Part shown: in pieces, positions 21,644-31,822 of the stretch
Layout of the letters: every line of letters begins with the position of its first letter
Position numbering within the stretch: position 1 is the first letter of the stretch
Assembly: GCA_028641055.1 (NCBI GenBank)
Contig: CM054057.1
Location: 578,302,610 to 578,366,609 of the forward strand
Source: Alopecurus myosuroides
Taxonomy: Eukaryota > Streptophyta > Magnoliopsida > Poales > Poaceae
DNA length: 64,000 bases
Direction: 5' to 3'
The notes under the pieces: model-generated
Told to the model about the DNA's origin: nothing
The model's input: only the letters and a program-made list of their open reading frames with translations
The model's database searches: none
Made by a program: the position numbers and the translations under genes

Positions 21644-24078
21644 GGGCATCTCCAGTCGTTCGACCCCCCAGGTTTCAGATCGGCGCTTTTTAGCGATAGC
21701 GCCGGCCCGCACCAAAACCCTGGGGGGGGGGGGGCGATTTCACCAGCCGTTCGGCGTCCCAGAAAATAAAGCACCGATATCATTCGAAAGTTTCTTCCCG
21801 CCCCCAAAAAATAGAGCCCTAGTTCGGCGATCGGCAGCCATAGTTTCGGGCGATCATATTACAAAAAACGCCACAGGTGGGCGATCAAATATAGTTCAGA
21901 TCGAATCACACAGACGGGCGCGCGCGGCGTTGGCAGACGTAGGCGATCAGACAGACGCGTCGGCCGGCGTCGGAGCAGGCGGCGAGCTCGGCGCAGCATC
22001 CAGGTCGATGACGGCGTCGGAGCGGACAGCGGGCTCGCCATTCTCCAGGTCGACGACGGGCTGGGCATCCATGTCGACGGCGGCATCCCCCTGGTCGGCG
22101 TGCGGGCTTGTCGGCGCGGTGGTGTAGCTGGCGCCGCCAGACGATGTCGGGGCCGGGGGCGCGCTGATGTCGGTCAGGATGAGGTTGCACTGCGTCAGGA
22201 ACCAAGCTCTCACCTCGGGGGTCATCGCGGTCGGATCGCCGCCCGTGAGGAAGGCGAGGTCGTTGTTCCTCTTCTTCGCCGCGGTGCCAGTCCGGAGGAG
22301 GTCGATCTTGACCTGCGAGTTGGCCATGAGCGCCGCCCATCGCTGTTTGGAGACCTCCTCCCTCTTGCCGGCCTGGACCTGAGCGTCGGCGATGCAGGTC
22401 TCGATGGATGCCTGGAGTTTTGCCGCTGCAGGCGCGCCGTCCCTAGCCAGCTTGGCTTTCTTGTGGCCCATCGGCGGACGCCCTTCGGATGCGCACGCAG
22501 CCACCGCGTCGGGGACGTACTCCTTGCCCTTGCCGATCGAGCGACGCACCTCCGCCCACTTCTCGCAAGTCTCGATGAGGACGAACACGTGGAGGAACTT
22601 GAAGTCGGTTCCCTCGTCGTTCTTGTACGCCTCGAGCATGCGGACGATCTCCATCTCGCGGTTGGCGCCGCTCTGCGGCCTCGCCGAGATCTCCTCCTGG
22701 ATGCCGTGCCACTTGTTGCACGACGCCTGGATGTTGGCCCAATGGTTCGCCATGGCTTTCTGGCCGCGGTCGAGGACGCATGGGGCGTAGTAGGGATCGA
22801 TCATGCGGCGCTCGTCGTAGGCCGTCTTCACCCGCTTCCAGTAGTTGTCGGCGTGCTGGTTCGCGCCGACGATCGGGTCCAAGCTCACCGTCTTCCACGC
22901 CTCGGCGAGGAGCGCGTCCTCCGTTCAGCCACTTGATGCGAGGCTCGGCGGGCGGCAGGGGCACCTTGGGCTCCTTGCGGGGGCGGCCAGGGCCACGGCG
23001 CTTCCGTCCTTCGCCGACCGGATCTGTACCCTCTGGCACCACGGGCGTCTCGTCCACGTCGTCGTCTTCGCCCTGCTCCTCCGTCGCCTGCGTGCCGGAG
23101 CCGCCTTCGCCGTAGTCGCCACCGACCTGCGTGAAGAACTCGCCGCTGCCATCGAGGAAGCCCGGGCTCGCCGCCGCCGCCATCGAGCCGGACGCGATGA
23201 TCTCCTCCATGTAGCTGTCCCTGGGGCTGCAGTCCGGCGAGAATCGCGCGGCGGTGGGATGGGGAAGCTGCGTAGCCCGGCGCGTTGCCATACATCATCG
23301 GCGGGGTGGTAGGGGAAGGTGAGGTTGGGGTTGAAAACCCTCCCAGCGAATCACCTTCGACGAACCATGCTGGCGGCGGGTTCGGTGACATGCGGGCGAC
23401 GGTGACGCGACTGCTCCAGCCGGCGAACGTGGGCCGAAAGGGCCCTTCTTCTTGGCGAGAGGCGCCGCGGCCGGCTAGGTGGCTCGTCTGGGACCTCCTC
23501 CTCCTCCTCCAGCTCGTCTTCCTCGGCGGCTGCCTGCTCCTCCGCTTGCAGCTGCGCCATGAGCTGCCTCTGCCGCTGCGCCGCCTCCCTAACCCCGGCG
23601 CTTGATGTTGGCTGTCTCCAGACGCGACCTCTGGCGATCCACTCCTTGTTCGACATGCCGGTGGTCGCTCCTTCGGTGCTCTTGGCTTGCGGGGTTTCTT
23701 GGCCGCGGGAATGGAGACGGCGGCGGCGGCGGCGCGGGGTCCTGTAAATCGAGCGGGAGCCATGGCGCGTAGATCTCGGGTGCGGGGGGAAATGGCGGGA
23801 ATGAACCGGGGGAGAGGTACATGTGGGGGAAAGTGGAGGGAAGCGCCGAAAAAAAGAGGGAAATCGTCTTCCGTCGCCGACAGGCGGCCCACTGCGAGCA
23901 TTTCGCCCCCCCGGCCGAACCCAGCGCGCTGGGTTTGGCCTGGGTTCGGCGGCGCCAAACGGCGCGAAAAAACGGCGGAAAGCGCGCTAAATCGATTCCT
24001 GGGGGGCGACTGGTGCGAAACGGCGCCAAAAACGCCGCTTGGGGGGGCTCTGGGGGGGGGGGACGGCTGGAGATGCCC
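21644..24078 (-). mobile_element. PIF/Harbinger element with ORF1 only, copy 1
   Basis: The termini are GGGCATCTCCAGTCG and, inverted, GGGCATCTCCAGCCG, with a TTA target duplication (21641-21643 and 24079-24081). Copies A and C of the surrounding array show the uninterrupted site. At 2,435 bp it has room for one gene; a minus-strand ORF1 relic fills it and there is no transposase. The element at 33419-35866 belongs to the same family. Confidence 0.92.
21947..23763 (-). pseudogene. Harbinger ORF1: Myb/SANT-like protein with NAM-associated C-terminal domain, frameshifted
   Basis: The minus-strand coding region starts with MAPARFTGPRAAA at 23763 and ends at 21947. The long open part (22888-21947, about 313 codons) begins just after a Myb/SANT-like segment (SLDPIVGANQ..NYWKRV..AYDERR). 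It continues through PPMGHKKAKLARDG, the RP-x-G-x-KKAK signature of the NAM-associated C-terminal domain, into a helical stretch and an acidic tail. A frameshift near 22920 separates it from the upstream WLNGGRAPRRG frame, and more frame changes occur further upstream. In intact Harbinger elements ORF1 binds DNA and helps the transposase reach the nucleus. This copy is broken. Confidence 0.8.
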
Positions 24079-25187
24079 TTAGTGAAAAGTTGTAAATTTT
24101 TGTGTGTATGTCCATAGTGTATTTATTTACCGAGTTTGGTGGTACATGCAAAAAGATACAGAATTACGAATCATAAATTATGAGGATAGAGCATGTCTTC
24201 TTTTTGCTTAGAGGTTTGATTAGTGTATTAAGAGGTTATCCTTTTAAATTACCAGGTTCTAGTGCCTCATGTTAGGGTTGATCTTCATCACCAAGCTTTT
24301 GTCAAGGTAATGGCAAGGACACCCGGGTAAATTATCTGTGTTGGTGATTCTATGTTGGCTCTTTTCATCTTGTGCCAAACTCTTCTTGGTGCCAAATGAA
24401 GTGGAATTTGTTCCCTGTACACATTTTAATGTTTCTTGCATTCTTGCTGTCTAGTAGAGCTGTAGATTGGGAGCTCATATTGATGCATAGAATGAATATG
24501 CAATTTATGCTTTGTGCCTTCGGCGTGCATTACATGTGCATTAAGCATATCTAGAGTGATAGGTGCGCAAAGATCACCACTTCTGGCCACAAATCTGTAT
24601 CGATACCCTGTGTTATGCATCGAGCCAAGGTGCTCCTGTAGTCCCGTGAATCATGTGTGCATAGCATTGCATTCCATTCCACCTGCGATTATTTCCTGTT
24701 GGTGAGAAGGAAGTTGTGAAGGATGGTGTCTGTCCAACTCCCACCGATGTTGATTGAGATAAGAATGAAACCATTTGCTTGTTAAGTAATTCATGTGTTT
24801 CTTAGTGGCCCTAAGCTCATTATGTTTATGATAGTGGGGTAACCCCCTTTTCTGTCACTCGCTGAGATGTTTATTTCACTTTCTTTTGTAACTTGTCAGG
24901 TGTTATGAACATCTTGGTTAGATGGGGGCATAGTTGGACCATAAGCTCTTGAATCACTTTAACTTATAATTCAAACTCTGCTTAGGAAACAAATACGGGA
25001 GCATGCTCAACTGTTGCTTAGTACAGTCGAAGTTATATATTTGGACTTGTGTGGCTGTTTAGTTCTTCCTTATTTGACATGTTTCTGAGTGGACATTCCA
25101 GCTATGTAAGTCATGTAGTGTCTGCTGGAATTTTGTTAATAATGGTCTTTAGCTCGTCGTTCTGTCGCATTTACGGTACCTCGGGTC

Positions 25188-25329
25188 AATGTTTTTAAGG
25201 CGGTAAGGCGTCATAAGGCGATCAACCCCCGCCCTGACGCTTTACGGCGGGCAAAATGCTAAGGCGCTGTCAGGGATCACCTTAACGTCGTTGCCTAAGC
25301 GTCCATAAGGCGACTCCTTAAAAACCATC
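25188..25329. mobile_element. Mutator-type miniature element (copy B), 142 bp
   Basis: Perfect 9-bp duplications CCTCGGGTC flank it (25179-25187 and 25330-25338). The inverted ends are AATGTTTTTAAGGCGG and GATGGTTTTTAAGGAG. In copy C the site is empty, reading GGTACTCGGGTCCTACGG near 27404, so it inserted before the A/B split or after C had branched off. Confidence 0.85.
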
Positions 25330-25509
25330 CCTCGGGTCCTACGGAGGGCTGGGACATTCCATATCACGACTTGTAAGTAATTCAGGAAGTAGGTAGTTTA
25401 TTGCAAAGCTCATTGTTAATTCAATATGTCTTCCTGACATATTTTTATGATCTTGCTTTTCTTTGTTCTGAGGGCCTAGGTTTAAAGTTTACTGATTGTG
25501 GCTTACTTA

Positions 25510-25898
25510 CAGCGTGTTTGGTTGAAGGGAATTTATACTTGGGAATGGGATTAAAAGGGTACGAGCTTTCAAGTCTTCCGTTTGTTTGAGGGACATGGGA
25601 AATGCGGAGGGCAGAGTCAAGGGAATTATGGAGCCAACTCCCGCATATCTAATCCCTGGGGGACCCCTGGTAATTCAAGTGGGGATTGGGAATTGACAAA
25701 ACAAAAACTAATGACTGAGAGTTGGTTTGCACGCTCCGCAGCATGAGGCAAGCAAGTCGCTCTTAAATTCCCACTAGTAATTTCCGTTATAAACCAAACA
25801 AGGGAATGGGACTACAAATCAAATTGCCTTGTCCAATCCCTTGTAAACTCCTACCATTAAACTCCCATTCCCCATCCCTAACATTACCAAACACGCTC
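25510..25898. mobile_element. Tourist-like (Harbinger-type) MITE, 389 bp
   Basis: The ends are CAGCGTGTTTGGTT and, inverted, GAGCGTGTTTGGTA, flanked by TTA (25507-25509 and 25899-25901). Copies A (about 20455) and C (about 27787) show the site without the insert, which confirms both the boundaries and the 3-bp target. There is no coding sequence. Confidence 0.88.
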
Positions 25899-27528
25899 TT
25901 AGGAGATTTACTGACGAGTGTTTGGCTTTGGGGTGTGGTGTGACCAGAGTTACTTATCCCTGTTCCTCCCGCCTGCACCCTCTTCTTCTGTAACAAAATC
26001 GGTCCAGATAGGCTGTTTTTGGCAGGCTTGCCGTGGTTTCCTTGGTGTGACTTATGGTTGCCGTCTTAGACCATCTAGATAAAATTGCTGCAGCCCGCCG
26101 ACACATTTCTGAAATTCTGAACACTGTTAGCCTTGCCCGGTTCTTATAACTACAAGATCAATGTTGATATCACTCATGTCTCGTTGCTGCCACACCGTTA
26201 CTAAGATCGGTACTTGCATTAGCTCTCATATCCTGATACACTTTAGTTAGGACCAACCATTTAGTCTTGTCAGCGAGGAATTGTCGCACGTTATGCTCTG
26301 TTCTGTAACAGACTTGCTATTCCGAGGCTTGATCCCATGAAGATGGTTAAATTATATTCTCATGTTTACAGAAAAGTAGTAGAACTTTGTGTATATATCC
26401 AGTGTATTTTATTTACTGAGTTTGGTGGTACATGCAAAGAGATACAGAATTATGTTGTAAATTATGAGGGTAGGAGAATGTCTTCTCTTGCTTATAGGTT
26501 TTATTGGTGTACTAAGAGGTTATCCTTTTTAATTTCCAGGTTCTAGTGCCTCATGTTAAGGCAAGGTCACCCGGGTGCATTATTTGTGTTGGTGATTTTT
26601 TGTTCGGCTCTTTTCATCTTGTGCCAAGTGAAGTGGAATACGTTCCCTGTACACATTTTAATGTTTCTTGCATTCTTGCTGTCTAGTAGAGCTGTAAATT
26701 GGGAGCTCATATTGATGCATCGAATGAATATGCAATTATGCTTTGTGCCTTTGGGATGCATTACATGTGCATTAAGCATATCTAGAGTGATAGGTGTGCA
26801 AAGATCGCCACTTCTAGCCTCAAATCTGTATCAATACCCTGTGCTATGCATCGAGCCAAGGTGCTCTCGTGAATCATATGTTCATAGCATTGCATTCCAT
26901 TCCACTTGCGATTACTTCCGGTGGGTGAGAAGGAAGTTGTGAAGTATGGTATTGGACTAACTCTCACTGATGTTGATTGAGATAAGAATGAAATCATTAC
27001 TTGTTAAGTCAATCGTGTGTTTCTTAGTGGCCCAAATGTCATTATGTTTATCATAGTGGGGTAACCCCCCTTTTCTGTCACTTGCTGAGATGTTTATCCC
27101 ACTTTCGTTTTGGTAACCTTTCAGGTGTTAGGAACAGGCGAACAGCTTGATTAGATGGGAGCATAGTTGGACCACAAGCGCTCTAATAAATTTAACTTAC
27201 AATTCAAACTCTGCTTGGGAAACAAATACGGGAGCATGCTCAGCTGTTGCTTAGTACGGTCGAAGTTATATATTTGGACTCGTGTGGCTGGTTATTCTTC
27301 CTTGTTTGACATGTTTCTGAGTGGTCGTTCCAGCTATGTAAAGTCATGTAGTGTCTGCTGAATTTTGTTAGTAACGTATTTTGCTCGTTGTGCTGTTGCT
27401 GTACGGTACTCGGGTCCTACGGAGGGCTGTTTATCACGACGGATAGTGTGGTAAGTAACCATGTGCTTCTGGTGTCATCGTGTCATTTTTGTATTCAAAT
27501 AATTAGGAAGTAGGTTCTGTAATAATTA

Positions 27529-27642
27529 CTCTGCTCCGTTCAACAATAATGACTTCCACATATCTATATATGGATGTATCAGACTTAGTGTCTAGATACA
27601 TCCATAGATATGTGGAAGTCATCTATTGTTGAACGGAGGGAG
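27529..27642. mobile_element. Stowaway MITE, 114 bp (copy C)
   Basis: It begins CTCTGCTCCGTTCAACAATA and ends with the inverted TATTGTTGAACGGAGGGAG. TA flanks both sides (27527-27528 and 27643-27644). Inner arms of CTTCCACATATCT pair to form a near-complete hairpin. It is a different family from the MITE at the same array position in copy A. Confidence 0.92.
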
Positions 27643-28824
27643 TAGTTGGCAAACTCATTGTTAACTTAATATGTCGGCCCTTACATTTTTTTATGATTTT
27701 TCTTTTCTATGTTCCGAGGGCCTGTCTCAAAAACTTCACTAGGTATAAAGTTCTCAAAAACTTCACTAGGTATAAAGTTCACTGATTGTGGCTTACCTAG
27801 GAGATACTGAGGTGTTGGCTTTGGGGTGTGCTGGCGTGTGGCCATTACCACTAGTATGAATCATCGGCTTGTTCCTCTCGCCTACACCCTGCTCTTCTTG
27901 CGTGTCTACTTTGTGTAACATAATAGGTCCAGATAGGCTGTTTTAGGCAGGCTTGCCGTGGTTTCCTTAGCGTGTGACTCTATGGTTGCCTTCTTAAACC
28001 ATATAGATACAATTGTTGCAGCCCGCCGACACATTTCTGAAATTCCGAACACTGTTATCCTGGGTATGATGTACCAGATAATTCATTGCCCCGTTCTTAT
28101 AGCTACAAGATCAATGTTGATATCACTCATGTTACTCGTTGGTGCCGCTGTCATCGCCTTTATACTGCTACTAAGATGGATACTTGCATTAGCTCTCATA
28201 TACACTTTAGTTAGGACCAACATTTAGTGTTATGACGAGGAATTATCGCACGTTATGCTCTGCTCTGGAACAGACTTCTATTCCGAGGCTTGGCCCCATG
28301 TGCAAGCCCCCCATAAAGGAAAGAAAAACCCTGCTACCGGATGGATGATGCTCCTGTTGACAGGCAACTCTTTAATCACGTCAACATGATTGTTTGCAGG
28401 GTCTGCCTGCCTGCCCCCTTGACTGGCTCTGAATCCATGATTGTGATAAACCGATAACTATCTGCACTGTGATTAAAGTCATGTGTGGGGCGTTGCATCA
28501 ATCCATTCCAAACAGGGAAATATGGGCAATTCGCTGCATCAATCCAATTACCATCTGACTGCAGGGTTGGTCTGGGGTTGACACTTTTTCTGAAATTCTG
28601 AATACAGCGATGAATGTTATACGGATCAAGCTACTATTTTGGCTCTCGTCATCAGCATACTGGCTCTGGGTTGCATAAGATCACTGCATGTATTAACTCT
28701 CACGTCCTGATAGACTTCCACATTTTATTCTTTATCAGCGATGGAGCGCACGTACGTTATGCTCTGTTTCTTGGAACATACTACCAGCTTCAGCTTGGGC
28801 TTCACATGTGCAAGTAGTACTACC

Positions 28825-28948
28825 AGCGATGATCTCCGCATGATTAAACAGTTGCCACTGGAACACCCGACACTCGGGCTTAGCATGTACTAAGCCCGAG
28901 TGTCGGGTGTTCCAGTGGCAACTGTTTAATCATGCGGAGATCATCGCT
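28825..28948. repeat. Perfect 59-bp inverted repeat with 6-base loop
   Basis: The left arm (28825-28883) starts AGCGATGATCTCCGCATGAT; the right arm (28890-28948) is its exact reverse complement. The loop is CATGTA. The right arm matches the array DNA of copy A at about 21367-21425 with a few differences, so it is the original and the left arm an inverted copy. If transcribed it would make a fully paired hairpin. Confidence 0.95.
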
Positions 28949-29010
28949 GCGGGGTCTGGTTGTCCCCTTGACCGATTACTATAATCGTGATAATACGCTG
29001 ACGGTAATGC

Positions 29011-29714
29011 ATTTGCCAGGACGCATCATCGTCATGAGGGGCTGTCATCCATGGTCAAGCTCCCAAGTGGCTCCTCCCTCGCATGCTCACATTCGTGCAC
29101 GAGACACATCACAGCGAACTATTCCTTTTTTTTTGTGAGGTACTCCCTCCGTTCAACAACAGATGACTTCCATATATCTATATATGGATGTATCTAGACA
29201 CTAAAATATGTCTTAGATACATCTATATCTATAAGAGTGAACTGTTCCTCGGATGCGTGATATTTCACCAGCCAGCCAGCAATAGAATGCCTGGACCCAG
29301 GGCTTGGACACGTCCCGGGTAACTGAGTGGTCTTCACTCGTCAGCGCAGGGCGGAATGCAGGCAGCCAGGTTTTTATCTTCTTTGGCGACTGCTCGTGTG
29401 GCAGGCTGTGCTTGAGCTGTGAGGCGGGAGTGTCACAGGCACGGTGCCTAACATCACATGACGTATTGACGTTAGCCGACCATGCACGGTGGGTGACTGT
29501 CACGGGCAGGCAGCGAGTGAGATCTGAAACGTGTGACGATGTTCGATGCTGCAGCCACTCGTGACAGGTCCCAACCATTGACATCTCCATCGGAGCCCCC
29601 GTACGTGGCACAAGTTATCCAGCCGGATCGACAACGACCAGGGTTAAAATAGGCGGCCAGATCTCCGTAAATTTTTACCGCACCCTGTTCGGTTCGGTGA
29701 GCCTGAGTTTTTGG
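29011..29714. other. Intergenic DNA with one truncated Stowaway
   Basis: No gene is supported. Apart from the Stowaway relic at 29143, the DNA is moderately GC-rich and not recognisably repetitive. It may be distal promoter of the gene at 31823, displaced by the TIR element. Confidence 0.35.
29143..29232. mobile_element. Stowaway MITE relic, right end lost
   Basis: It starts TA-CTCCCTCCGTTCAACAA and continues with GATGACTTCCATATATCTA, like the MITE at 27529. The inverted right end degrades after TTAGATACATCTATATC and lacks the GGAGGGAG terminus. Confidence 0.75.
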
Positions 29715-31214
29715 TGGGAAAAAGTCCCAAAAAAACCCTTATGAACCCCGAACTCTTAATCTCTGTCGTTCGTACCCCAAACTTTGCAATCCCGGTCTAA
29801 GTATAACCCTGGGTTAGTATACAAACAGGGATTGCTGACTTGGAGACGGATGGACGGGAATTGTTGGCCCAGGTCGTATTCCACCTCGAGCACTCCGTGA
29901 GGCCCGACTAGTGTCGATCATTTGCGTCTCCCTGACTTCCACCCCTCTCTCTCGCGTGACTGGAGCAATGGCGACTGGGTTGATCGGCGGGGCGGCGACC
30001 ATCTTGACGGCGCGGGGACGCGTTCTCCAGCAAGGTAATCATGCCATTGCCCTCCTCCACCAATCGTAGTAGTTTACAAGGAGATTGATCTAGTAGGGTT
30101 AGGGTTTACTGCCGGTTTTGGTTGGGGTTTTAGGCAGACTGAAAAATGCGATTTTTTTTTTGTGCTTTTGGTCAATATTTTTCAGATTAGGTTGGTTAAT
30201 TATCTTCAAATTGTTTGTTCTTTCAGTTCAATCATGGACCCTAGTGAGATTTTGAGCGTGCGGTTTAATCTGGGTGGTGAGTTTGTCTGAATTGGACCAA
30301 ATTTGGACTATGTTGGGGGAGAGACTGCAATGTCTGTTCAACCGACTCCACAAAGGCATTCTGATGATTAACTCGAGCCACATTCCCTTGCCCTCTCAGC
30401 CTCCACACCTCATCACGAAGATCACCAATAAGATCGCTGGAGAAATTCGGCAATTCAGGATCATGCCACTCAACGTACCCACAGCCACCATTCTGTCCAA
30501 TTGAAGAAAAACAAATCAATCAGCAGGCAAGAACTCAAGCAGAGGCAAGCAATCAGAGACAAGAACTCGAGCAGAGGGAAGAAATCAATGAGAGAAATCA
30601 ATGAGCAGAGGGAAGAACTCACCAGCGCATCCACGCACGCATAGTTTCTGCGGCCTGAATTTAGACGGCTCCACGAGATCCATCGCGGCGCCTTCCTTCG
30701 AGGTTCGCAGTTGCAGTTGCAATACTTCGCAGGCTCGTGCGCCATTGCATCATCGCGGTAGCGCACCCGCGAGCGTCCATCCGCCCCACTCCTACCTGCA
30801 GCTCGACGGAATCCAGGAGCGCTCCCAGCACTCGACGACCACGACATCTTCCTCTCCACCTTCTGAGCCACCCAGACACCGCCGCCCCCGCGTAGATTTC
30901 TCCTTCGTCGCTCTGATTTCTCCCCCGCCACTCTGATTTCTATGCGCGCTCACGAACCCTCGCTTCATTCCCCAATTCGCTCAATTTATCCGTTGAAGGG
31001 TGCGGTTAAGAGACGGTGACCATCAACGGAACGGCCCCACCAGTCAGATTCCTAGTTGACTTATGCCACGTCAGCGCCTCTTAGACTCAAATGGGCCCAG
31101 GGTTATACTTAGACCGGGATTGCAAAGTTTGGGGTACGAACGACAGGGATTAAGAGTTCGGGGTTCATATCGTCTCGTATCTACGAGTTCAGGGTTTTTT
31201 GGGACTTTTTGGGA
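29715..31214. mobile_element. Long-TIR (Mutator-like, tentative) element carrying a GRF zinc-finger gene
   Basis: The left end (TGGGAAAAAGTCCC onward) and the inverted right end (TCCCAAAAAGTCCC onward) match over roughly 100 bp. The shared inner blocks include GAACCCCGAACTCTTAATC and GTCTAAGTATAACCCTGGG. The right arm has about 25 extra bases. I could not find a clear target duplication, so the superfamily is uncertain; the long TIRs and gene cargo suggest Mutator-like. No transposase is present. Confidence 0.7.
30265..30931 (-). CDS. GRF-type zinc-finger protein, two exons, inside a TIR element
   Basis: Exon 1 is 30931-30623 and exon 2 is 30492-30265 on the minus strand. The 130-bp intron has GT..AG ends and falls between codons, giving 178 residues. 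Splicing joins the two halves of a GRF zinc finger. Exon 1 gives CNC..., RWISWSRLNSGRRNYAC; exon 2 gives GGCGYVEWHDPELP, followed by LIGDLRDEVWRLR, a helix usual in plant GRF proteins. The pattern C-x-C..C..C matches the zinc ligands. An inner ATG at 30847 (MSWSSS) may be the true start. GRF fingers bind single-stranded nucleic acid in some proteins; the role here is unknown. It may be an expressed captured gene or one decaying slowly. Confidence 0.65.
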
Positions 31215-31724
31215 GGGAGCGACGACGCTGCAGCTGGACGCCATCGTCCCGGGGACAGCTCCGAGCGGAGCGAAGAAGAACGGGACAGGTAAACCCTCCA
31301 CCCGCTTGCTGGCAAGTAACCGCTACCCCACGGCATCTGCAGGAGTGAGTGAGTGACCCGGGTTACGAATGATTTGGGTGAGCACGTGAAGTTGAGCGCG
31401 TGTCCCACGAGCGATACAGCCCATCCATCCGTCTGAACCTACGCTCAACAACCAGGAAGCAGATCGTGTCAAATCAAATCACACCATGGCAACCATTAGG
31501 AAAAAAGGGATGGAAACAGAGACCAGATATGAAATGGTTAGAGAGAATTATGTAGGAGTACACACCATGTGATCCATCCGTAGCCGTACGAATTGTTACA
31601 CCCAATTTCCCGCGGAATCTGCACGTCATGTCCCATGTGTGTGTGTGTGTATGTGCTTCACGTTGGATAAAATGTGTGCGCGAGGGGAGGAGACCTTGGG
31701 GGGTGGGCTCCCCGGCGTCACGCG

Positions 31725-31745
31725 CACGCTGCTTAAATACAACGG
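31725..31745 (+). promoter_or_regulatory. TATA-like box of the 139-aa gene
   Basis: GCTTAAATACAAC lies at about 31731-31743, about 80-90 bp before the chosen ATG at 31823. Placement fits a plant TATA box, with transcription starting near 31765. Confidence 0.4.
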
Positions 31746-31822
31746 AAAGCGGAGTGGGCTAGGGAGATCCAGTGGGACTGTGTGTGGGGTGCGAAGGAGA
31801 GGCTCCTCCCGAGGCCACCCCC

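Larger units (their letters stand above)
21425..26336. repeat. Tandem array, copy B, interrupted by a Harbinger element and a Tourist-like MITE
   Basis: It starts at GACTTCTTTGTATGAACCTG and follows copy A with moderate divergence. It is split by the Harbinger element (21644-24078) and by a 389-bp MITE (25510-25898). Its end is deleted relative to copy A: the segment matching about 20960-21600 is missing, and the sequence passes directly to the copy C start at GAAGATGGTTAAATTATA (26339). Confidence 0.8.
26337..29010. repeat. Tandem array, copy C, ending in a palindrome
   Basis: It starts at GAAGATGGTTAAATTATATTC and follows copies A and B in order. It includes the segment near 28330-28510 that copy B lost (AATCCATGATTGTGATAA, CATCAATCCATTCCAAACA). 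A short tandem repeat CAAAAACTTCACTAGGTATA occurs twice at about 27727 and 27755. It holds one Stowaway MITE and ends at the inverted repeat at 28825-28948. A further diverged piece follows to about 29010. Confidence 0.78.

Noticed and set aside
22100..22936. 278-codon plus-strand frame inside Harbinger copy 1
   Set aside because: Antisense to ORF1, whose minus-strand frame carries recognisable Myb-like and NAM-associated motifs. The similar plus frame at 33906-34712 has the same cause.
29968..30034. Possible short plus-strand exon starting ATGGCGACTGGG and ending before GTAATC
   Set aside because: It looks exon-like, but no following exon keeps a frame, and the GRF gene on the other strand explains the element's coding content better.
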